Shown here one piece after another: positions 45,005 to 52,889 of a stretch of 64,000 bases of DNA. This DNA comes from Bradyrhizobium iriomotense (GTDB lineage: Bacteria > Pseudomonadota > Alphaproteobacteria > Rhizobiales > Xanthobacteraceae), in contig NZ_BSOW01000016.1 of NCBI RefSeq assembly GCF_030160715.1, forward strand, positions 1 through 64,000. Reading direction: 5' to 3'. A program made the translations under genes and the position numbers. A model generated the notes under the pieces. The model worked only from the letters and a program-made list of their open reading frames with translations. It was not told the origin of the DNA and did no database searches. The stretch's first letter is position 1. Every line of letters starts with the position of its first letter.

Positions 45005-45005
45005 G

Positions 45006-45818
45006 ATGCGCAAGCTCGCTCGCCTCTCCCGCTTCAACGTCGCCTCGCTGGCGCTGGGGCTCGCGTTCCTTTACTTGCCGATCCTCATTCTCGTCATCTA
45101 TTCCTTCAATGCCTCGCGGCTGGTGACGGTGTGGGGCGGCTGGTCGCTGCGCTGGTATCGCGAGTTCTTCAATGACGGCGCCATGATCGAGGCCGCCTGG
45201 ATGAGCCTGCGCGTCGCTGTCGCTTCCGCCAGCATCGCGACCGTGCTTGGAACGCTGGCCGCGGTGGCGCTGTCGCGCGGCGAAGGATTTCGCGGCCGCA
45301 CGCTGTTCTCGGGCATGCTCTATGCGCCGCTGGTGATGCCCGAGGTGATCACGGGCCTGTCGCTGCTGCTGCTGTTCGTGGCGCTGAACGCGGAGCGCGG
45401 CTTCTGGACGGTGACGATCGCGCACACCACGCTCACCATGTGCTTCGTCGCGGTCGTGGTGCAGTCGCGCCTCGGCTCGCTCGATCGCTCGCTCGAGGAG
45501 GCCGCGATGGACCTCGGCTGCAATCCCGTCCGCGCCTTCCTTTTGGTTACGCTGCCGCTGATCGCGCCCGCGATCGTGGCCGGCTGGATGCTGGCGTTCA
45601 CGCTGTCGCTGGACGATCTCGTGATCGCGAGCTTCACCACCGGCCCCGGGTCGGCGACGCTGCCGATCCGGATCTATTCCGAGGTGCGGCTCGGGGTGAA
45701 GCCCGAGATCAACGCCATCTGCACGCTGGTGATCGGCCTGATCGCCATTGTCATCGTCATTGCCTCGCTCGCCTCGAAACTGTCGAGCTCGCAAGGCGAG
45801 AGCGCGGCGCCGCTGTGA
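45006..45818 (+). CDS. ABC transporter permease, PotC/PotI type
   Basis: 270-aa permease with six transmembrane helices; typical first helix LALGLAFLYLPILILVIYSFNASR and an EAA loop LEEAAMDLGCNPVRAFLLVTLPL. The pair with the upstream permease and the Pot-type ATPase forms an importer core. ATG at 45006, overlapping the ribosome binding region of the previous gene's end (GGAGCGG). Confidence 0.9.
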   Translation: MRKLARLSRFNVASLALGLAFLYLPILILVIYSFNASRLVTVWGGWSLRWYREFFNDGAMIEAAWMSLRVAVASASIATVLGTLAAVALSRGEGFRGRTLFSGMLYAPLVMPEVITGLSLLLLFVALNAERGFWTVTIAHTTLTMCFVAVVVQSRLGSLDRSLEEAAMDLGCNPVRAFLLVTLPLIAPAIVAGWMLAFTLSLDDLVIASFTTGPGSATLPIRIYSEVRLGVKPEINAICTLVIGLIAIVIVIASLASKLSSSQGESAAPL

Positions 45819-45831
45819 GCAGGAAGCAATC

Positions 45832-46332
45832 ATGACCTTTGCCTATCAGATCGTGATCCACACCCCGGTCTGGGTGTTCGCGCTGCTCGCCTTTCTGGTG
45901 TGGCAGGGCATCAAGGCCATGCAGCCGCGCACGACGCCGATCTGGCGCGCCTTGATCGTGCCGGTGGTGTTCATCGTCTGGGGTATCTCGCGGATCGGCT
46001 TCGGGCATCAGGACAGCGCGTGGCCCTTGGTTGCCTGGATCGCGGCGGCGCTGGCGCTGCTGCCGCCCGGCATCCTGACGCCGCGTCCGTTCGAGGTGGA
46101 CCACAAGAGCGGCGAGATCATCCGGGCGGGCAGCGTGTTCCCGCTGGTCCGCAATCTCATCGTGTTCGGTTTGCAATATGCGGTCGGCGTGATCTCGGCG
46201 ATCGATGCGAGCGACCGCGCGCTCGCGATCATCGTCGGCCGCGCCGTTTCGGGCGCGACCGCAGGCTATTTCATCGGCTCGACGATCGCGCTCCTGGTCG
46301 CCTATCGCAGGAAGCGCGCGGCGGATAGTTAA
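45832..46332 (+). CDS. Small membrane protein, DUF6622-like
   Basis: 166-aa integral membrane protein with four or five hydrophobic segments (TPVWVFALLAFLVWQGIKAM; IWRALIVPVVFIVWGISRIGF; NLIVFGLQYAVGVISAI; GYFIGSTIALLVAYRRK). Resembles uncharacterised proteins labelled DUF6622. Start at the ATG at 45832 with AGGAA 6 nt upstream. It lies 13 bp behind the permease gene, so it may be co-transcribed. Its TAA overlaps the TAA of the convergent sugar permease gene (46329-46332). Confidence 0.75.
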   Translation: MTFAYQIVIHTPVWVFALLAFLVWQGIKAMQPRTTPIWRALIVPVVFIVWGISRIGFGHQDSAWPLVAWIAAALALLPPGILTPRPFEVDHKSGEIIRAGSVFPLVRNLIVFGLQYAVGVISAIDASDRALAIIVGRAVSGATAGYFIGSTIALLVAYRRKRAADS

Positions 46333-47180
46333 GACTTCACCGCACCTGCGGTGAGCCCGCCCACCATGTAGCGGCGGAAGGCGTAGTAGATCGCGGCCGG
46401 CGGCAGCGCGTAGATGAAGCCGGTCGTCATCAACAGCTCCCACGGCGAGTCGTCGGCGGCGAGGAAGTTGCCGAGCGCGACGGGAAGCGTGATCTCTTTG
46501 TCATTCGACAGCAGCAGGAACGCGTAGAGATATTCGTTCCATGCCAGCAGCACCGCATAGGTGCCGATCGCGACCAGCGAGGGCATCATCAGGGGAAGAT
46601 AGACCAGTCGGAAAATCTGCAGCGTGGTGGCGCCGTCCATCACCGCGGCTTCATCGAGCTCGACCGGCAGCTTGTCGGAGGCCTGCTTCAACACCCAGAT
46701 CGCGTAAGGGCTGGCGATCGTCACCATCGCCAGGATCAGCGACCAGTGATTGTTGAGCAGGCCGTAATTGCCCATGGTCCGGTACATCGGCACAGCGAGG
46801 AAGGCCGCCGGGATGAAGTAGGTGAAGAGCGCCAGATTCATCACCACGCGCCCGCCGGGCACCTTGAGCCGCGAGATCGAGAACGCCGCCGCGGTCGCGA
46901 TGAACAGCGTCAGCGCGCCGACGGACGCCGCGATCACCACCGAATTCCAGAACTGGATGTAGAAGTCGCGCAGGAAATAGTGCTGCTGGTTGAACACGAT
47001 CGAGAAGTTGTGCAGCGTCGGGTGGTCCGGCCACAGCTTTCCGGAGAACGCGTCCTCCTTCGGGGAGATCGCGAACAGGAACATGTGATAGATCGGCACC
47101 ATCGTCCAGATGAACACCGGAATGCCGATCAGCAGCAACTTTGCTTCGGTCGCGACTTCGCGCAGGGTAGGGAGCTTCAT
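46329..47180 (-). CDS. Carbohydrate ABC transporter permease, MalG family
   Basis: 283-aa permease with six transmembrane helices. EAA loop ELDEAAVMDGATTLQIFRLVYLPL and the C-terminal YMVGGLTAGAVKS are hallmarks of the MalG/CUT1 group. Last gene of a three-gene minus-strand unit (binding protein, MalF-type, MalG-type). ATGA overlap with the MalF-type gene at 47177-47180. The operon has no ATPase gene. Confidence 0.92.
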   Translation of the reverse strand: MKLPTLREVATEAKLLLIGIPVFIWTMVPIYHMFLFAISPKEDAFSGKLWPDHPTLHNFSIVFNQQHYFLRDFYIQFWNSVVIAASVGALTLFIATAAAFSISRLKVPGGRVVMNLALFTYFIPAAFLAVPMYRTMGNYGLLNNHWSLILAMVTIASPYAIWVLKQASDKLPVELDEAAVMDGATTLQIFRLVYLPLMMPSLVAIGTYAVLLAWNEYLYAFLLLSNDKEITLPVALGNFLAADDSPWELLMTTGFIYALPPAAIYYAFRRYMVGGLTAGAVKS

Positions 47181-48049
47181 CGCGACAACCGTTTCATCAT
47201 GAAGTACACGAGCGGCAGGACGAACGGCATGGCGCAGACGATGGAAGCCATCGCGAGCGAGAGCTGGTCGAGCCGGAGATAGCGGATGCCGAGCGTCGAC
47301 AGCACATGCGTGAGGTCGGCCGGGCCGCCGCCGGTCAGCAGGTAAACGCTATTGAAGTCCCCTAACGTCCAGATCATCGAGAGCAGCGTGCAGGTGACGT
47401 AGAGCGTCTGCATCGACGGCCAGGTGATGTAGCGGAATTTCTGCCACCAGCTCGCGCCGTCGACCTCGGCCGCCTCGAACAGATCGTGCGAGATCGCGAG
47501 GCGTCCGGTGATCAGGATCAGCGTCCAGAACGGCAGCGATTTCCAGATGTGCACGCCGATCGCCATGGTCAGCGCGACGGTCGGATCGTTCAGCCAGTTC
47601 GGGCCGTCATCGCCGGTGAGCGAGAAGATGAAATGATTGACCATGCCCCATTCGGGATTGAGCATGAACCGCACCGACAGGATGGTCGGGATCGACGGCA
47701 CCGCCCAGGGCAGGATGAAGATCACCGAGAGCCATTTGATCCAGGTGCGCTGCTGCGCGAAGAAGCCGGACAGGAACAGCGCGATCAGCATCTTGATGTT
47801 GATGCCGATGACCAGGAAGATCAGGGTGTTGACCGCGGCGCGCGCGAAGATCGGGTCGTTGTAGAGCGCGACATAGCTTGCCGGGTGGCGCGCCAGCCAC
47901 AGGCCGTAGCAGACGGGATAGACGACGAAGGCCAGGAAGACCAGGAAATAGGGCGCGAGCAGCACGATGCCCCAGACCTGCGCCGGGGTCAGCCGCGACG
48001 ACAAAGGCGGCGAAGCTATCGATTGATCGCCAGAGAGCGTGATCGCCAT
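47177..48049 (-). CDS. Sugar ABC transporter permease, MalF family
   Basis: 290-aa permease with six transmembrane helices. N-terminal helix WGIVLLAPYFLVFLAFVVYP, EAA loop LFEAAEVDGASWWQKFRYITWP. CUT1-type partner of the MalG-like permease. Separated from the upstream binding protein gene by 110 bp containing two strong hairpins, which probably lower permease expression relative to the binding protein. Confidence 0.92.
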   Translation of the reverse strand: MAITLSGDQSIASPPLSSRLTPAQVWGIVLLAPYFLVFLAFVVYPVCYGLWLARHPASYVALYNDPIFARAAVNTLIFLVIGINIKMLIALFLSGFFAQQRTWIKWLSVIFILPWAVPSIPTILSVRFMLNPEWGMVNHFIFSLTGDDGPNWLNDPTVALTMAIGVHIWKSLPFWTLILITGRLAISHDLFEAAEVDGASWWQKFRYITWPSMQTLYVTCTLLSMIWTLGDFNSVYLLTGGGPADLTHVLSTLGIRYLRLDQLSLAMASIVCAMPFVLPLVYFMMKRLSR

Positions 48050-48090
48050 TCTTCTCGAACTCTTCTCTTTTCGAACTCTTGAAAGAGATG

Positions 48091-48111
48091 CCGGCCGCGA
48101 AACGCGGCCGG
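48091..48111. repeat. Intercistronic hairpin 1
   Basis: CCGGCCGCG / CGCGGCCGG form a 9-bp stem with an AAA loop between the binding protein gene and the MalF-type gene. Likely a 3' stabiliser or attenuator of the binding protein mRNA. Confidence 0.6.
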
Positions 48112-48123
48112 TGCTGTTCTTGC

Positions 48124-48150
48124 ACCTCTCCCCGCGAAGCGGGGAGAGGT
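48124..48150. repeat. Intercistronic hairpin 2
   Basis: ACCTCTCCCCGC (48124-48135) and GCGGGGAGAGGT (48139-48150) form a perfect 12-bp stem with a 3-nt loop, 10 bp after the binding protein stop. The CTCCCC/GGGGAG motif recurs at 59947-60060, so it belongs to a dispersed intergenic family. Confidence 0.65.
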
Positions 48151-48159
48151 GAGGATCAC

Positions 48160-49545
48160 TTAACCCACGACCTGCTTGATACGGGCGATGAGCTCGTCGA
48201 CGGCCTTGTCGACCGGGACCTTCTCGCTGACCACCCGGTTCATCGCCTTGGCCCAGACGTTCTCGTTGTTCAGGATCGTGAACTTCCAGTTCTTCGTGAA
48301 GTCGAACGGCGCGGTGCCGCCCATGAACTGATTGTAGACCGCCTTGCGGTGCCGGTCAGCCTGCCAGAACGGGCTCGCCTGGCTTTCCTTCGTCACCGGG
48401 AACCAGCGCCCGAGCGCGCCCTCGATGTAGGGGCGGACGTTCTCTTCCTGGAGCAGGAAGCTGATGAACTGCTTGGCCTCCGCCTTGTTCTTGGCCGCGG
48501 TGAAGATCAAGCCGGTCTTGACGTCGGAGCGGTAGCGGATGGTCGATCCATCCGGCGCCTTCGGGAAGGACGCGGTGATGATGTCCTCCTCATAGGCCTT
48601 CTTGCCGGCCGCGCGCTGTTCCGGCGTCAGGTTCTGGTTGGTGGAGTCCTCGAACCATTTCGCCGCGATCGAGATCGTGAAGTTGTGGGTCATCACGATC
48701 GTCTTGTTGTGGAACGCGACGTTGTTGTCCGGATCCTTCCAGGTCGTGGAGGAGGGCGGCGTGCAGCCCTTGATGTAGGTGTCGGTGTAGTCCTTCATCG
48801 CCTTGATGAGGTTCTCGCGCACCTTGGGATCGTCGACCAGCAGCTTGCCGTCGTCGTCGACCAGCTTGACGTGGTAGGCGTCCATGAAGGTGTAGAACGA
48901 CTGGAAGGCGTCGGTGGATTCCACGCCCATCGGCTGGCCCACGGCATAGATGCGCTGGCCGGTGGCTTTGCGGATCGCCGGCTGCACCTTGTCGCACCAG
49001 AACGACCAATAGCCTTCCCAGTCGGTCGGGATGTCGCTCTGCTTGAAGCCGGCCTTGTCCAGCATGTCGCCCCAGATCTGGACGTGCATGCTCTGCTGCT
49101 TCAGCGGAAAGCCGTAATAGGCCTTCTTCTTGGCGACGTCGTTGTAGAGGATCGAGGCTTCCAGCGTGTTCGGTGCGAACCTGTCCTTGATCGGCTCCAT
49201 GACGTCGGACAGATCTTCGAGCTTGCCCTCATAGGCCCACTTGCCCTGCGCCTGCACGTCGTAGGAATCGGAATAGGCGACATCCGGCACGGTGCCGGCA
49301 TCGAGCGCGGCCACCGTCTTCGGAATCATGTCCTGGATCGCATACTGCGACAATTCGACCTTGATGCCGGTCTTGGCTTCAAACTTCTTGATCGTATCGA
49401 TGAGCGCGTCGTCTTCGGAGCGATAGAAGCCCTTGCCCCACCAGACCGTGATGGTCTTCTGCTGGGCAAACGCGGGTGCAGTGGCTGCAAACAGCCCAAC
49501 CGCAGCGACCGCGAGTGATAGTGCGCCAATAACCCTTGATTTCAC
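48160..49545 (-). CDS. ABC transporter solute-binding protein, family 1 (sugar type)
   Basis: 461-aa periplasmic binding protein. Signal peptide residues about 1-27 ending in APAFA before QQKTITVWWGKGFY. Family 1 features: AALDAGTVPDVAYSDSYDVQ, and a C-terminal half with ALGRWFPVTKESQASPFW. Start set at GTG 49545, which has GGGAGA about 5 nt upstream; a TTG 15 bp further up is the alternative. First gene of the operon with the two MalFG-type permeases; the substrate is probably a sugar or polyol, unproven. A palindrome 23-48 bp upstream looks like an operator. Confidence 0.9.
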   Translation of the reverse strand: MKSRVIGALSLAVAAVGLFAATAPAFAQQKTITVWWGKGFYRSEDDALIDTIKKFEAKTGIKVELSQYAIQDMIPKTVAALDAGTVPDVAYSDSYDVQAQGKWAYEGKLEDLSDVMEPIKDRFAPNTLEASILYNDVAKKKAYYGFPLKQQSMHVQIWGDMLDKAGFKQSDIPTDWEGYWSFWCDKVQPAIRKATGQRIYAVGQPMGVESTDAFQSFYTFMDAYHVKLVDDDGKLLVDDPKVRENLIKAMKDYTDTYIKGCTPPSSTTWKDPDNNVAFHNKTIVMTHNFTISIAAKWFEDSTNQNLTPEQRAAGKKAYEEDIITASFPKAPDGSTIRYRSDVKTGLIFTAAKNKAEAKQFISFLLQEENVRPYIEGALGRWFPVTKESQASPFWQADRHRKAVYNQFMGGTAPFDFTKNWKFTILNNENVWAKAMNRVVSEKVPVDKAVDELIARIKQVVG

Positions 49546-49567
49546 GTTTTTCTCCCTCAAAGCGCCG

Positions 49568-49593
49568 GTGTTTTAACCGGTTGGCTAAAACAC
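49568..49593 (-). promoter_or_regulatory. Candidate operator of the sugar ABC operon
   Basis: GTGTTTTA (49568-49575) and TAAAACAC (49586-49593) are perfect inverted arms; inside lies AACCGGTT, the type of CG-centred palindrome bound by LacI-family repressors of sugar operons. It sits 23-48 bp upstream of the binding protein start codon. No regulator gene is nearby. Confidence 0.55.
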
Positions 49594-49753
49594 TAGCGCA
49601 TGGGCGTGGCCCGATCTAGCGGCATCTTGTCAGACCTAGGTCGAGGGGGATTTCGTCGCGAACAGTCTTAACGCCGCGCATCGATCCAATCGACGCATCA
49701 ATTCACGGCCATCAATTCGCGCCCTGTGTCTCTGACGTCTGATTCACGCAACG

Positions 49754-49879
49754 TCATTCCGGGGCGCGACGAAGTCGCGAGCTACGATGCGCGATTGCGC
49801 ATCTGAGAATCCATTCACCCACGTACCCTGGGGTCCGACGGATTCCGGGCTCCCTCGCTCTGCTCGGGCCCCGGAATGA
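49754..49879. repeat. Intergenic inverted-repeat element (CATTCCGGGG type)
   Basis: TCATTCCGGGGC at 49754-49765 and its exact inverse GCCCCGGAATGA at 49868-49879 bound a 126-bp element with internal short inverted repeats (CGCGACGAAGTCGCG). A related element is at 57458-57560. The 360-bp gap between the binding protein and AsmA genes (49546-49905) otherwise holds only the operator. Confidence 0.8.
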
Positions 49880-49905
49880 AGGAATGGGCTGTCGGAGTCA
49901 CAACG

Positions 49906-51870
49906 CTAATTGGATTTCGCGCCGTCCTTGGCGCCGTCCTTGGCGCCTTCCTTCGCGTTCTCCGCCGTCGGCGCGGCATCGGGTGCGGCGGGCTTGGCGC
50001 CGGTGAAGCGCTCGAGCACCGAGCGCACGGCGTCGCGCGTCTTGGGATTGCGCACGGATTCGAGCAGCGGAGCTGACGCCGGCGAGCGGCGGATCAGGCT
50101 TTCCGGATCGGGGAAGATCAGCGGATCGTCCCAGGGCCCCTGCACCACGAAGGGCAGCTCGAAGCCGCTCGTGCCGTTCAGGCTCGCCACGCCCTTCATG
50201 TCGTATTCGCGCGTCGGCACCGAGGCGGTGCCGGTCAGCGTGATCTTCGCCGTCGGTCCCTCGATGTGGATGTCGTCAGCGGTCGCGATTCCCTCGGCGA
50301 ATTTCACCGCCACCGTGAGATTGTTGTAGGGCGTCGAGCCGTTGCGGAAATTGCCGCCGCCCGACAGCGGCCGCCGCTCCAGCCGCTTCAACAGTTGCTC
50401 GGCGTTGAAGCCGGAGATCGCGCCGTCGTGCCCGATCACCGAGGCAGTGCCGTCGAGCGATTGCACGAGGCCGAACGGGCTCGAGCCGGAGGCGATCAGC
50501 GACACGTTGATGTTGCCGCGGCCGGACAGCTTGTTGATGCCGAACAGCTCGGACGTGCAGGCCTGCAAATCGACGTCGGTGAACTGGAATTGCGCCTTGA
50601 CGTCGGCGACCGTGTCGGAGCGCGCGATGCCGAACGAGCCCCTCGCAATGCCGCCATAGACCTGCGCCTCGCCGACCGAGAGCGCCAGCGTGCCGTTGCG
50701 CAAATTCGCGCCGATCGCGGTGCGGCCGAGCTTCGACGGCCCGACCGTCAACCGCGCCGCCGACAAGCGCATGTCCAGATCGGTGGTCGACAGACCGTTG
50801 AGGTCGAACAGCTGCCTGTTCCAGTCGCGCGCGCCGCTCGCCAGCAGGCGGAAGGTCGAGATGTAGGGCGTGAAGTCGAGCGCGTCGGCGGCGAGCGTTG
50901 CCTGGAGCGTCTGCCGGCCGTTGTTGGCGTAGGTCATCACGCCTTCGGCGACGTTGCCGTCGAGCTCGACATTGACGTTGGTGAGCGCGATCGACGCGCC
51001 CACCACGTTGGCGCGTGCCTTGAGCGCGAAGCGGCCGAAGCCGCCGCTGGCCGGCTGCGGCTGGCCGGCCCAGCGCAGCGCGTTGCGTAAAGAGGGGCTG
51101 TCGATCGTGAGCGTGCCTTCCATCATCGGGCTGGTGCGGTTGGCGACGCTGCCGTCGAAGGCGAGCTTGAGCGGCGGGCTGGTGATCCGCGCCTTCAGGC
51201 CCGAGCGGTCGCCGGACAGCGCTGCGACGAAATCAGAGAAGCTGATCGAGCCGTCGACGCGCTCGCCGCGCCAGTCGAACTGCCCGGTGGCGGCAAAGGA
51301 GCGCGAGATCGAGGGCCAGGCCAGTGAGAGGTCGATGTCCTCGAACTTTTCGCTGCCGTGGCTGGCGAGGTCCTCAAAGTCGAGCACGCCGTCCTGGACC
51401 CTGATCTCGGAAAACGACACCTGGTTGTCGGCGCCCGGCTTCATGGTGCGCGCGATGGTCTGGATGAAGGGGGTCCAGTTGCTGTCGCCATTGGCCTCGA
51501 GGCTGACGTGGATATGCGGCCGCAGCAGCATCAGATCGGCGATCTCGAAGCGCTGGAGCAGGAGCGGCAGCAGCCGCAAATTCGCGGTGAGCACCTCGAC
51601 ATGCAGAGCCGGATCGCTGTGCCCGCCGGGGCCCTTCAGGCTGACGTCATGGAAGGAGACATAGCTCGCCGGCAGCACCGAGATGTCGATGGCCCCTGCG
51701 ACATTGAGCTCAAGCCCGGTGACGGCGCGGATCTGGCCCTCGACCGCCTTGCGCAGCGCGTCGCGGTTGATCAGCCAGGAGGTCGCGACCAGGGCGATCA
51801 GCACGATGCCGAGCAGCGCCGCAATCGGCGTCCCCAGGCGCTTCATTCCTTGGGCCATCGTCAATGGCAT
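49906..51870 (-). CDS. AsmA-like inner membrane protein
   Basis: About 654-aa protein. A transmembrane anchor near the N-terminus (GTPIAALLGIVLIALVATSWL) is followed by AsmA repeats: the N-terminal INRDALRKAVEGQIRAVTGL and the C-terminal AsmA_2 region (LQSLDGTASVIGHDGAISGF, then NAEQLLKRLERRPLSGGGNF). The tail is Ala/Lys/Asp-rich (KEGAKDGAKDGAK). AsmA-family proteins are thought to move or organise lipids for the outer membrane. The start is uncertain: TTG 51900, ATG 51870, 51855 and 51846 are all in frame and none has a good site. Confidence 0.85.
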   Translation of the reverse strand: MPLTMAQGMKRLGTPIAALLGIVLIALVATSWLINRDALRKAVEGQIRAVTGLELNVAGAIDISVLPASYVSFHDVSLKGPGGHSDPALHVEVLTANLRLLPLLLQRFEIADLMLLRPHIHVSLEANGDSNWTPFIQTIARTMKPGADNQVSFSEIRVQDGVLDFEDLASHGSEKFEDIDLSLAWPSISRSFAATGQFDWRGERVDGSISFSDFVAALSGDRSGLKARITSPPLKLAFDGSVANRTSPMMEGTLTIDSPSLRNALRWAGQPQPASGGFGRFALKARANVVGASIALTNVNVELDGNVAEGVMTYANNGRQTLQATLAADALDFTPYISTFRLLASGARDWNRQLFDLNGLSTTDLDMRLSAARLTVGPSKLGRTAIGANLRNGTLALSVGEAQVYGGIARGSFGIARSDTVADVKAQFQFTDVDLQACTSELFGINKLSGRGNINVSLIASGSSPFGLVQSLDGTASVIGHDGAISGFNAEQLLKRLERRPLSGGGNFRNGSTPYNNLTVAVKFAEGIATADDIHIEGPTAKITLTGTASVPTREYDMKGVASLNGTSGFELPFVVQGPWDDPLIFPDPESLIRRSPASAPLLESVRNPKTRDAVRSVLERFTGAKPAAPDAAPTAENAKEGAKDGAKDGAKSN

Positions 51871-52113
51871 GTCCTGATCGGGTTGTTGTCGGGTGCTCAA
51901 CCGGGAGCCAAACGCGCCCCACGCACAAGTTCCGCAACTTGATGGGTTTTCTTGTCGCTTTCAAGGCCGGGGAGGCGGTTATGCCCACCGCGTGGGCAGC
52001 TCTATCATCGGGCCCAGGCGGGCGAAACCCCGTATCATTGACGGCTCAAGACCATTTCGCCTAATAATCCCGGCCAACAACGGGCGTAACGCCTCACACC
52101 CAAGGTTTCCCGC

Positions 52114-52821
52114 ATGAACAAGGTCTATCCCGACGCCAAGTCGGCTCTCGATGGCATTCTCAAGGACGGCATGATGATCATGTCGGGCGGTTTCGGCCTC
52201 TGTGGCATCGCCGAGGCGCTGTCCGACGCGATCCGCGACTCCGGCGTCAAGGGCCTGACGGTGGTCTCCAACAATGCCGGCGTCGACGGCATCGGGCTCA
52301 GCCGCCTGCTGGAAACCCGCCAGATCAAGAAGATGATCTCCTCCTATGTCGGCGAGAACAAGCTGTTCGCCCAGCAGTACCTCGCGGGCGAGCTGGAACT
52401 CGAATTCAACCCGCAAGGCACGCTCGCCGAGCGCATCCGCGCCGGCGGCGCGGGCATCCCGGCCTTCTACACCAAGACCGGCGTCGGCACGCTGATCGCC
52501 GAAGGCAAGGAAGTGAAGGAATTCGACGGCCAGAAGTACCTGATGGAGCGCGGCCTGTTCGCCGACCTCGCCATCGTCCACGCCTGGAAGGGCGATACCG
52601 CCGGTAACCTCATCTACCGCAAGACCGCGCGCAACTTTAACCCGATGATGGCGACCGCCGCGAAGATCACCGTGGCCGAGGTCGAGCATCTGGTGCCGGC
52701 CGGCGAGCTCAACCCCGACCACATCCACACGCCCGGTCTTTTCGTGAAGCGCATCGTCGAGGTCGGCACGGCCAAGAAGCGCATCGAATTCCGCAACACG
52801 CGCCCGCGCCCGAGCGCATGA
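52114..52821 (+). CDS. scoA: 3-oxoacid CoA-transferase subunit A
   Basis: 235-aa alpha subunit of succinyl-CoA:3-ketoacid CoA-transferase, used to activate acetoacetate. Family signature IMSGGFGLCGIAEALSDAI near residue 22, NNAGVDGIGLSRLLETRQI, and LAERIRAGGAGIPAFYTKTG. The last sense codon and TGA stop are formed by the left arm of a palindromic repeat (52816-52863), so the C-terminus RPRPSA may be shaped by the repeat. Partner scoB starts 68 bp downstream. Confidence 0.95.
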   Translation: MNKVYPDAKSALDGILKDGMMIMSGGFGLCGIAEALSDAIRDSGVKGLTVVSNNAGVDGIGLSRLLETRQIKKMISSYVGENKLFAQQYLAGELELEFNPQGTLAERIRAGGAGIPAFYTKTGVGTLIAEGKEVKEFDGQKYLMERGLFADLAIVHAWKGDTAGNLIYRKTARNFNPMMATAAKITVAEVEHLVPAGELNPDHIHTPGLFVKRIVEVGTAKKRIEFRNTRPRPSA

Positions 52822-52863
52822 TCCGGAAAAGTGGACACCGGTTTTCCGATCAGATCATGCGCC
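52816..52863 (+). repeat. Palindromic repeat, copy 5 (module A only), overlapping the scoA stop
   Basis: GCATGATCCGGAAAAGTG at 52816 through GATCATGC (ending 52861), with a loop GACACCGGTTTTCCGATCA. Only module A is present. GCATGA supplies the last Ala codon and the TGA of scoA. It sits in the intercistronic space of scoAB. Confidence 0.9.
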
Positions 52864-52889
52864 ACTAAAGAATCGACAGGAGCACAACG

